A stretch of 64,000 nucleotides of DNA from Voacanga thouarsii (Eukaryota; Streptophyta; Magnoliopsida; Gentianales; Apocynaceae): the NCBI GenBank assembly GCA_026120185.1, contig JANUWF010002342.1, forward strand, positions 4,531,001 through 4,595,000, read 5' to 3'. Below are positions 11,147-20,683 of this stretch, piece after piece (the first letter of the stretch is position 1; every line of letters starts with the position of its first letter). The notes below the pieces were generated by a model that worked only from the letters and a program-made list of their open reading frames with translations, did not search any database and was not told where the DNA came from. A program made the translations under genes and the position numbers.

Positions 11147-13073
11147 TGTTGGGATGTATACCCTTTTAGACTAGGTTTCTGATGTAATTTTAACTTGTAT
11201 TAATAAAAGTATTTTTCTCAGAAATTATTTGTGAAATCTTCCTTATATTTGTGCACAATTTTCATTGGAAAAGACCATTGTGTTTAGGTAAATGGTTCAT
11301 GTGAATGGAGGTCTTTCACAGTAAAGTATAGACCATGGGTTACTTAACATATAAACTATTGTTCTTAACCGAATAGTAAGAATAGGGATCTCATGATAGT
11401 AAGGTTATTGTGTTATGAATTCTAAACAGAGAATGACTTACCTTTAGTCAATGAATAGTTTTCTCATTTCATAACACAAGCGTATTTTAAATACGTAGAA
11501 CTAGACTTGTAATAGTGATTTTTAAAAGTACTATATGATAAAAACTTAAACCACTACTGCTACAGTGTGAACTTGTACTCTAAAGTTTGAGTATGAGTTG
11601 GTGGTTTGACGAAGCTAGAAGTGTATGTTTTGATATACTATAGGTGAGGTTCTTTAGAAGGACCAATATACTTGTATATTGGGTATATATAACTATTGAA
11701 TTAAGATAGACTTGTAAAAGATAGTTTCTACACTATATCGCTCATTGTGGTTGTCTGAACAATCTATTATCCAAGGCCCTAGGGAACATGCCTTGGATAT
11801 TTGCTTTAGGGAAGCTCTCTTAGAAAGCAAAAATATTTCAAGAAGACGTGGATCATTGGACTAGAAGTTTAAGGATGGTAGATATCTTTTAGAGAAGTAT
11901 TAGTACACTCTTTCCTCTCTAAATGTACGACGGTGTGTAGAGGGGTATTTTAGTCATTTTACCTATAGGTCGAAGATATATCTAATGCAGTATTATCCTT
12001 GGGGTCAATATTTCCTTATGGTGATATTAGAAAATATTTAAAATGAAAAATACAGCTATTTATATAGTAAAGGTATTTTGGTCATTTTAGTAGCTAAGAC
12101 GATGTGTCATTTTGGTCTTTGGAATAGCCTGTAAGTCCTAATTAATTTTAGGTCGAGGAATGGTCTCAATAAAAAAGGATTTTATTTTATATAGGAAGTC
12201 TAATTTATTTTTGAACTAGAATAAAATAAAAGAATGAGAGAAATTAAATTTATTATATAGTTTAATTGGTTAATTAATTATTCAAGGTCTAAGCCCAAAT
12301 TAAATAATTAAAAAATTAACCTGGGCTAAACTAGTTAATAAAAAGGTTTAAATAATTATTTTAGTTTATCTGGGCTCATTAATTATTTATTGGGTTATTT
12401 TAATTGGCCTAGGAAATAAATAATTAATTATTATTATTTTGGGCTCATTGAATCCAAGAAAAATAATAAATTATTAATGGCCCAATAACCTGAACTAAGT
12501 AGGTTTTTTAATTCACAAAAGAAAAGAGTTTAGGCTAAGCCAAACCTCTTCTATTAATAGCCTCCAAGAGTTTTGAAATATCAAAACCCCAATGTTTTGG
12601 TTATCAATAGAGTGGAAGTCATGGGTTTTGTGTTGAACACATAGAGAATACACGTGAAAAAAACCATAAGCTTTTCTTCTTCTCTTGTTCTCTCTCGTTC
12701 ATATTTTTTCCTTTCTTTTGGTTTTCCCATTTTTCTAAGTAATAGCAAATGTTCAAGAATTGTTTTTAGACAAGATTTATCTCGCCTAAGTTGTTTCACC
12801 AACGAGTAATAGGTGGAGAAATATTCTGAGTTCTCAAGAGAGATTTGGCATTTATGCCACGAAGGAGTAGAAGGATTGCTGGTGAAGAGCCAGAAACATC
12901 ATCCGGACGAAGGGCAACTCTTGTGATCCAGTGGGCTTCTTCACAACCAAATAGATCAAAGTCACACAAAGGTACAATTTTTTAAAAAGCTCTCCACTGT
13001 GCACTCTGTGTTTTTCACTATTTCTATTTTTTGTTCTATGTGTGCATGGCTTTTGTGAGATTCAATAGCTTCA
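11147..13073 (+). repeat. A2 3' LTR
   Basis: It starts TGTTGGGATG directly after a polypurine-like AAGTAAGAGAT and ends about AGCTTCA at 13073, matching the end of the A1 5' LTR (CTTCA). At about 1.93 kb it is long for a copia. It contains AT-rich stretches with GGGCTCATT / GGCCCAAT motifs, a pyrimidine-rich block at about 12670-12735 and a short leader frame near its end. Sequence after 13078 belongs to another element. Confidence 0.85.
12854..12971 (+). other. Predicted LTR leader exon in the A2 3' LTR
   Basis: The ATG at 12854 opens 39 codons plus one base, ending at CACAAAG|GTACAA. The N-terminus encodes PRRSRRIAGEEPE, matching the solo LTR frame. The phase (one base left over) fits the gag acceptor, where two bases precede the gag ATG. 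Here it lies in the 3' LTR; in an intact element the same sequence would be in the 5' LTR, upstream of gag. Confidence 0.45.
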
Positions 13074-13077
13074 AGTC

Positions 13078-14244
13078 CAACTAGGGTTTGAGGAGAAGAA
13101 CATCATAGTTCATTAAGTCTTCAAATTAATGTCGACATTTAGAGGTAAGTTGGAATGAATACATTTTCTTTTCTTTTACGAATAATACAATAAAAAAATA
13201 ATTTTGGTTAAAATTCTCAAATAAAGTGCGTTATTTTCTCAAATCTTATGTTTTAATGATTAATTAAGGCATAGTATGTATTTTTTTTGGCGTTTATGTT
13301 CTGTACAGTGTATATAAATGAATTTGATAGATATTGTGCACTATGAAATTATGTTTATATTTCTTTAAATATGAGGTCTCTAAGGTGGGCTAAACCTTTT
13401 TAGAACAATATCAAATTGAACTAGTCTTCTTGAAATTTGTACAAGATGAAGTTTCAATCTTTTTGGGCTGGCAAGGGATAAAAGCATTTTTGGATTTTCC
13501 TAACTGAATAAGTTAGAAGGAGGTAAGGGTTATATAAATTTGTGAGAACAAATATTTATTTATGTTTTATATTTATGGTTTTTTGTTGCTTTGTGTTTAA
13601 AATTTCACACAAATTGAAAGTGATTTGAAATATATTGAGTTACTTATGTAACAAAAAATTATATTTTTCTTAGAGTGTTATAAGAAATACTTTAAAATTG
13701 AATATTCGATAATGGTTATTACCTTTTTATAAATATAGTGTTAATATTATATTCATATATGTATGTTGTGTATATATGTAGTTAACTTTACTCGAGAGAA
13801 GAAGTTTATTACTACTTACTGAGTATGTGATTGGCTCACCCTTCAATTTTTCTTCTTTCAGATTCTAACGATGAACCATTGTACGGAGGCCTTTACTACT
13901 AAGAATATGTTTGAGATGTAGTACACAGTTAAAAATCAAGATTTATTTAGTGGGTTATGTTATTTTATTGGTTTGAGATTCCATCCATACTACATAAGTA
14001 CTTGATGAGACGAATATAAGATTAGGTTTTTTTTTTTTAGTCCTTTCATGCAATGTGTTAAATAGATTGTAGTTGGATTTTGATTAGACTTTTCTTAAGG
14101 ATATATGGTTATAATATTTTTGGTTTATTATTTTGGGAAAGTATTTTATTATTTAAGTTTTTTTTTTAACGTAAGACTTCATATTACTGAGAAGATATTC
14201 TAGTAATATGGTTGTGCCATGCTCGGCAAGTGCGGGGCATAACA
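13078..14244 (+). repeat. Left LTR of the gypsy derivative, 5' truncated
   Basis: It matches 16126 onwards in the right LTR, from GTTTGAGGAGAAGAACAT through TACGAATAATA, TTAATTAAGGCATAGTAT, CTAAGGTGGG and the terminal AACGTAA block. About 220 bp of the LTR start are absent. It also lacks the roughly 390-bp segment with the long TA run that is present in the right copy. Confidence 0.78.
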
Positions 14245-14590
14245 TTTAATGGCATCAAAATAATATGTTTTGATCTTAATGGGGATGTGGGAATAGTTAA
14301 ATATGGAGTTAGAAAATTTGTATGTTGAGAATTAATTATATTAGTAAACCTTGTGCCTTAGCTATTTTATGATTATTTTCTGATTATTATGTGATCTTAA
14401 GATGAGCGCTAAACTTCTGTTAGAACTTTCGCACGAATGGATAATAAGTACCGTCACCTTATGTTAAATTAATTTATGAGTTTGTTATAAATAAACTTTA
14501 TTATTAAATTATGAGTTTGAGAGATAGGTATGAATTAGGTATTATTTTGGGTCTAAGTTAAAAGAAATAATTTTGTCATGTAGGTTAATA

Positions 14591-15720
14591 ATGGTAGGAA
14601 GAAGGGAAGAAGCCACTAGAAGATATGATGAGATGTCTAGTAGAGATTCTCAAAGGACGAATGATTTGAACATACTTTTAGCTATGTAGGGACGAAGAGC
14701 ACCGATAAAAGGACAGAATGAAAGTGGACCATCAAACGCACCTCAACCACAATGGATGGCTCTTCCTACAGTGGACTTGGACATCGCTACGGCTTAGTGG
14801 CTATTGCTCAAGTAATGCAAGGACAACAACAAATTCAACAAGAGTAGCAACATATATTTTAAGCCTAGGAAGAGCGGTTCCAGAGGAATTCGATTGGAAT
14901 AAGATCTCATTATGAGAATTTAAAGAATGCCAACATGCCACATTTGATGGAGATGTAGATCCTAAGAAGGCTGAAAAATAATTAGAAAAAATAGAGAGGA
15001 ATTTTGAAATCCTAGAAGTATCAAAAGCAAAGTCAAAGGTCATCATTCCTTTTCTCATGGGAAACACATAGAAGTGATGGAAATGAGTACAACCTACCTA
15101 TTCAAGTGATGGACAACCCATTATGTGGCAGGAAGGTATTATTGAATCACTACTTTCCTGCCACTTTGCGACTGGAGAAACAAAATTAATTTTTTGATTT
15201 GGTACAAAAAGATGGTCTGACAGTAGTCGCGTATGTAAGTCAATTCAATGCCTTAGGATATTATGTGCCATTAGAAATATCAGATTATGGACTCAAGATG
15301 TTACAATTTATGAATCGATTATAGGTGCAAATTCGAGCTAGGATGTCTATAGTGGAGTTTACCAACTATGAGGAAATTTACCTTAATATCGAGATGGAGA
15401 TTAGAAGAGGAGATATGGAGTGAGAAGTTAAAAGATAAAATTCGGATCAATATTCACAACCCCGAGTTGTGGGTCCCCGGGAAGAAGGGCAATGAGGGAA
15501 AAGACGAGCACAAATAAGCTTCAACACTAATGCCATTATGGGAATGCAACATAAATTATGTGAGAATTACAAGCATTACCATGGTGGGAAATGTCGATAG
15601 CAAACAGGTGTATGCTTTGGTTGCAGGAAATTCGATCACAACGTATGCAATTGTTTGGAAGGCAAGTAGCAAATTCAGCCAAAGCCAATTGAAGAAAAAG
15701 ATGTGGATACTCAAATGACG
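14591..15720 (+). pseudogene. Gypsy gag, degenerate
   Basis: The frame opens at 14591 (MVGRREEATRRYDEM) and has several stops. A block from about 15195 to 15400 reads LVQKDGLTVVAYVSQFNALG then YVPLEISD and RARMS, typical of the Retrotrans_gag domain (PF03732). A zinc knuckle follows at 15613-15654 with CFGCRKFDHNVCNC; all four ligands (C-x2-C-x4-H-x4-C) are intact. Pol is absent: sequence after about 15720 runs straight to the right LTR. Confidence 0.8.
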
Positions 15721-15907
15721 ACCAAATACACGTGTCTTTGAATTATCGTAGAAAGCAACAGAGGAGGAAAATCAGAAAGGTAAGACATATTGCACCCTTA
15801 GAAATTTTAAGTTATATATGAGCGATTTTGCATTATTGTGGGAAATGATTTGTAATATAGTTAAATGTCAAGTTTCAAGGCCGAAGCTTTTTGTAAATAG
15901 GGTAAAA

Positions 15908-16887
15908 TGTAAAACCCGTCCTTTTTAGAAACCTTTATTTTCTGGTAGAATCCTAGTAAACAAGAATTAGAATACTTATTGGTTAATATTTTAACTAAGT
16001 AGGGGTTTGGATGGAATTATTAGGAAAGAGAAAATCCTAATCTTTAGATTTATTAAGATATGAAAGTATGTGGAAAATATCATTGTTTTCAGTAGCCATC
16101 AAGAGAGAGAGAGAGAGAGAGAGTCAATTAGAATTTGAGGGGAAGAACATTATAGTTTGTTACAATATTCAAATATTGATATTTAAATGTAAGTATGAAT
16201 GAATCCCTTTTCCTTTCTTTTACGAATAATAAATGAAACAAATAATTTTAGTTAAAATTCTCGAATAAAGTGTGTTATCTTCTCAAGACTTATGTTTTAA
16301 TAATTAATTAAGGCATAGTATATGTCTTGGTATTTGTGTTCTATATATTATATATATAAATACATTGATAGATATTATACATGATGGAGTTTTGTTTATG
16401 TTTCTTTGAACATAAGGCCTCTAAGGTGGGTTAAACCTTTTTGAAATAATATTAAGATTGAATTAGTCTTTTTTAGAATTTATACAAGATGAGATTTTAA
16501 TTTTTTTGGATTGTCTTTTTAGATTTTTCTAACTAAGTTAAAAAGAAGTAATAGTTATATAAATTTATGTCAACGAATATTTTTATATGTTTTATATTTA
16601 TGATTTTTTGTTGCATTGTATTATATGAACATATCGTGTTTGTTTTATTTCTTTTCCTTTGATTCTAGGCGTCTTCATCATTTTTTTTTTCAAAAAAAGT
16701 TTTCTCTATGAAAAAACAAAATAAGCTTTGTGAAAATCGAACTTCGTGGAACACGAACTTCAGGTCACGGTCACCTTGTGGCCCATCTCAATAAATGCAT
16801 CATGAAGCCTTTTGTTTGAAATTAAAAAAAGCAAAATTTGTTTGAGAGAGTTGTTGGAACATGCACGCCTTCATGAGCTTGTATAAG

Positions 16888-16944
<57 letters not shown>

Positions 16945-17172
16945 CATACATTAGTTTAGTTGTATTAATTGGTTTGAGTTTTGAAAAAAAAATTATTTGA
17001 TATAATTAAAAATTTTTAAATTTTATACGAATTGAAAGTAAATTGAAATTTATTGAGCTATTTATGTAATAAAAGTTTATATATTTTTTAATGTATTATA
17101 AGAAATGTTTTTAAATCGAATATTTAATAATGATCGTTACCTCTTTATAAATATAGTTATTAATAGTGTATT

Positions 17173-17215
<43 letters not shown>

Positions 17216-17662
17216 AATAACTTTATTTAGAAGATGAAATTAATTATTATCTACTGAGCATGTAATTAGTTTATCTTTCAATTTTTTTCTTTTCAAATTC
17301 TAATAATAAATTATAAAACGAAGGCCTTATTACAAAGAATATGTTTGGGATGTAGCACGAACTCAAAATTCAATATTTATTTATTGGTGTATATTATTTT
17401 ATTGGTTTGAGATTCCATCCATACTATTTACGTATTAAACGAGATGAATATAAGATTAGATTTTTTTTTTTTTTGGGTCTAATCATATAATGAGTTAAAC
17501 ATATTGTAGTTGGATTTTGATCTAACTTTTCTTGAGAATATTTAGTTATAATATTTTTGGTTTATTATTATGATAAAATATTTAAATATTTAAGTTTTTT
17601 TAACGTAAAAATTTATATTATTGGGAGGATATTCTGATAATACAGCCAAGCCGGGCGCGACA
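15908..17662 (+). repeat. Right LTR of the gypsy derivative
   Basis: Complete from TGTAAAACCCGTCC to GGGCGCGACA, about 1755 bp. It contains three simple repeats: (GA)n at 16101-16123, (TA)n at 16891-16942, and (CA)n(TA)n at 17173-17212. Compared with the left copy it carries an extra segment at roughly 16615-17010. Confidence 0.78.
16891..16942. repeat. (TA)n microsatellite
   Basis: About 26 uninterrupted TA units inside the extra segment of the right gypsy LTR. A second compound run, (CA)7 followed by (TA)13, lies at 17173-17212, where the left LTR has only short AT-rich sequence. Confidence 0.95.
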
Positions 17663-17683
17663 ATAGTTATTAGGGTGATCAAG

Positions 17684-18595
17684 GGGCGGCAATATTGAAC
17701 ACGACACGCCAACACAACACGAAAACGACATGGTTATAGCGGATTAGGGTTGGAGTTTCGTGGGTTCGGGTCGAAACATGTCGACCCGTTTAACTTTAAA
17801 CATGTACATGTCATAAACAGGTTCAACCCGTTTTAACCCGTTTCAACCCGCAAACTTGTTTAACTTTTTTTAATATTTATATTTAATACTTTTTGTAATA
17901 TCCTACAAATTTCACTATATAAAATTAGATAATTTAATTTTTTACATGAATTAATTGAATTAAATTTTATTATATGAATTAATTGAATTGTTTGTGTGTC
18001 TATTTTATTTAATTATATGAGACCTCTTAAAGAAAATAAATGATGTTAATGTGGTTATTTGCTTGATATATAGTAAATGAATTATTCTTAATTAATTATT
18101 ATTTAGTGTCTATAATAATAATATTATTATTACAATGACTTTTAAGTAGAGAAAATAATTTCTTGAACAATCCAATTTTATTGCAAAACTACATTTGTTT
18201 AGATTTTTAAGATTAAATCTTATGAATTTATTGAGATCTCTAGATATTTAGCGGGATGGTTTGTTGTTTTATTGATTATTTATGACTTTATGGGTTTTTT
18301 TTATTAGTTTTTTAATTTTATATGATTTTTTAAAATTTTTTGTGTAATGGTACACAGATTGGCGAGTTTAGTAGGTATTCGGGTTGACGGATTTAGTAAT
18401 TATCTATTTAATTTTTGTGTCTAATCATGTCATAGCATTTCAATCCGTTTTCTAACACGAATACGATACGAAAATAAACGTGTTGACACGACACGACACG
18501 TTTATTAATCGGGTCGTATTCGAGTTGACCTGTTAAGTGTAATTATCTCAAGTTGACACGACTCGTCAACCCGAACACGACACGATTGCCACTCC
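17684..18595. mobile_element. Non-autonomous hAT-like element
   Basis: The ends are inverted: GGGCGGCAAT on the left and ATTGCCACTCC on the right (inverse GGAGTGGCAAT). The flanks TGATCAAG (17676-17683) and TAATCAAG (18596-18603) are an 8-bp duplication with one difference, the size used by hAT transposases. Subterminal ACACGACACG and ACCCGTTT / GGGTTGAC repeats occur at both ends. There is no coding sequence. The exact left end is uncertain by one base in a G run. Confidence 0.72.
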
Positions 18596-18603
18596 TAATC
18601 AAG

Positions 18604-19940
18604 ATGTACATACCATCGCTCAGTTGGCATTACAGCATGGACGAAGTGCAATTGTATCTGGCTATTCTAACCAAAATGATGTTTTGAAATTTGAAGGCAA
18701 AACTCATGCGGGAAATCAAGAACAGTGGAGAAACAGTGTGAACAAGGAGATGCATCAGTTTGCCATTGATTGTCATTCTAGAATTTTGGCTACTTATAAG
18801 AGAATCAGAAGGATTTTTTATTGGCCATGGATGCTGAAGGATATAAATGCTTTTGTGCAAACCTGTGATATTTTCTAAAGGACAAGTCGGAGCATGTACA
18901 AATCCCTCGTCCGCTACACCCATTAGAAGTATCTGAGAAACCTTTTCTCTAATTTTCACGGACTTTATTGAGGGCTTGCCCAAATCTGAAGGGAAGGACT
19001 CTATATTAGTAGTAGTTGATAGATTTTCTATATGCTTATTTTGTTGACTAAGTCATCGTTATACAGCTTAGAAGGTAGAACCGAAGTTTTTAGATGAAGT
19101 TTTCAAGTTACATGGATTATCAGCTGGCATAATGAGTGACAGAAAAAATTTTTACCGGCCTTTTTGGAAGGAACTGCTCAAATCTCTTGGAATTCACCTG
19201 CATACCATCCCCAGACAGATGGTCAAGTAGAGAGAGCTAATCAATGCCTTGAGATGTATCTCAGATAGTTTTCCAGCCAAAGACCTCAAAGATTTAGTTT
19301 TCTGGGATTAGCTGAATGGTGGTATAATTCTACTTACTACAAAACAATTAAAATGAGCCCTTTTGAGGCCCGCAATGGAATAAAACCCAATTCTTTAGGG
19401 AAGGATTTTTGCTAGATAATTGCAGACATGGAGGAGTTGCAGAGATGATGGCTGAAAAAACCAGGTTTGATGCTATACTCAAAGGGAACCTACAGATTGC
19501 ATGTCACATGATGAAGCAATTTGCGGATATGTAGACGTCCAAATAAAGTGTTGAAGTGGGAGATATGGTACTCCTGAAGTTGCAACCTTCCAAACAGCAT
19601 ACTATGGCAGCGACGGAATTTCCGTGAAATGGTGTTATTTTCATTGGAAATTCCAGCAGAGGGGTGACCTCAGCCGGAATTCCAAAAGTAGTTAGATCGC
19701 ATATATTAAAATGTGGTCGCATTCACGGAATGCGACCTCAGCAAATTGATGCTCCTATCAATAGAACAGCTCCTTTTGGAACCTTTAGCTATCTTACAAC
19801 GAAGGCTTGTGAAGGAAGGCAATAAAGCTGCAATGCAATGGCTAATGCGCTGGGTGAGAAGAGGGATGGTACATGGCACAAGAGAGCAGAAATTGCCAGC
19901 CCTTAAATCTTGAGGACAAGGTTTTCAAAGGGGAAGGTGA
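18604..19940 (+). pseudogene. Ty3/gypsy integrase and polyprotein C-terminus
   Basis: The reading starts with ILATYKRIRRIFYWPWMLKDI and a CDIF remnant of the HHCC zinc site. It continues with DFIEGLPKSEGKDS (first Asp), MSDRKNFYRPFWKELLKSLG (second Asp) and QTDGQVERANQCLE (Glu). The C-terminal part has EVGDMVLLKLQP, PLAILQRRLVKEGN and a QWLMRW block, then NLEDKVFKGEG at the end, as in plant chromoviruses. Several stops and frameshifts separate these blocks. No reverse transcriptase precedes it. It is probably not part of the neighbouring gag-only element. Confidence 0.82.
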
Positions 19941-20683
19941 AATCAGACCAGGTAAAATTCAAAGAAATAAGGAAGGATTGTAGGCAATACTACATATTTA
20001 GACTTCTCAGTTGAGCAGTAAGCTGATAACAAAATTATCAAGTGGAGGGTGAACACTAAACCTCCTGATGGTCACGATTTTATCTTCGTTATCCGATTAT
20101 CAACTAATTTCTGGGATAATAGAAACTATTTGATAGAACACCAACGCGTAGATGACGAACTACAAGCTGGGAAAGAAAAGGCCGGGCTTCATATAAGGAA
20201 ACTAAGGATTTGTCAGAACAAGGTAAACTAGAAACAGTGTCAGGCGGTGCTGTATTAATACTGGAGTCTCAAAAGCATAGCTTTTCCCTCTTTTGATCGA
20301 CTGCTTTTATGGTTCTAGCTAGTATTTTGGTTTACTTTGTAGTTTGTCTTCGCAGGCAAAGGATGAAAGATGTTCAACATTGGTGCATAGATATTTTAAC
20401 AAAGTGGATGAAGAGCAAATTGCATAAGCTACTTTCTCTGAGAGTATGTATACAACTACTAGAGAGAGAAATGTTTTCAGTAGACACACGCATTATTAAG
20501 TTGTGCATGACTAAAATCAAAAGGTTGGATCTGAGCAAAGTTCCTTTTTCACGGACATATACATAATTCCTGTGGGACAAGAAGTCCATTAGACGAGACA
20601 GAAGTCATCATAGACTTCTATAACTAAGCCCCCCTCGAATGTCTCCTGATTTCACCTGATTGATACTATTTCATTGGCTCTCA
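19941..20683. other. Intergenic stretch and sulfiredoxin 3' flank
   Basis: No gene is recognised. The part next to 20684 should include the 3' untranslated region of the minus-strand sulfiredoxin gene. The part next to 19940 is probably further decayed gypsy sequence. Short open frames here have no family features. Confidence 0.5.

Larger units (their letters stand above)
4233..13073 (+). mobile_element. Ty1/copia element A2, lacking its 5' LTR
   Basis: In plus orientation this holds leader, duplicated gag, protease remnant, interrupted integrase, reverse transcriptase, RNase H, a polypurine tract (AAGTAAGAGAT) and a long 3' LTR starting TGTTGGG. It has no 5' LTR or primer site: homology with A1 starts about 4233, directly against the A1 LTR fragment. 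Domain sequences closely match A1. Many stops, a 464-bp gag duplication and an inserted solo LTR show that it is dead. Confidence 0.88.
13078..17662 (+). mobile_element. Ty3/gypsy derivative with gag only (TR-GAG type)
   Basis: Two diverged direct repeats, 13078-14244 (5' end missing) and 15908-17662, flank only about 1.66 kb. The second starts TGTAAAACCC; both end in CA after CGGGGCATAACA or GGGCGCGACA. The internal region codes for gag with a zinc knuckle and has no protease, reverse transcriptase, RNase H or integrase. That matches the described TR-GAG class of non-autonomous plant elements. A degenerate primer site (TGGCATCAAA, 14255-14264) follows the first LTR. The left LTR is cut where it meets the A2 LTR. 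Confidence 0.75.
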
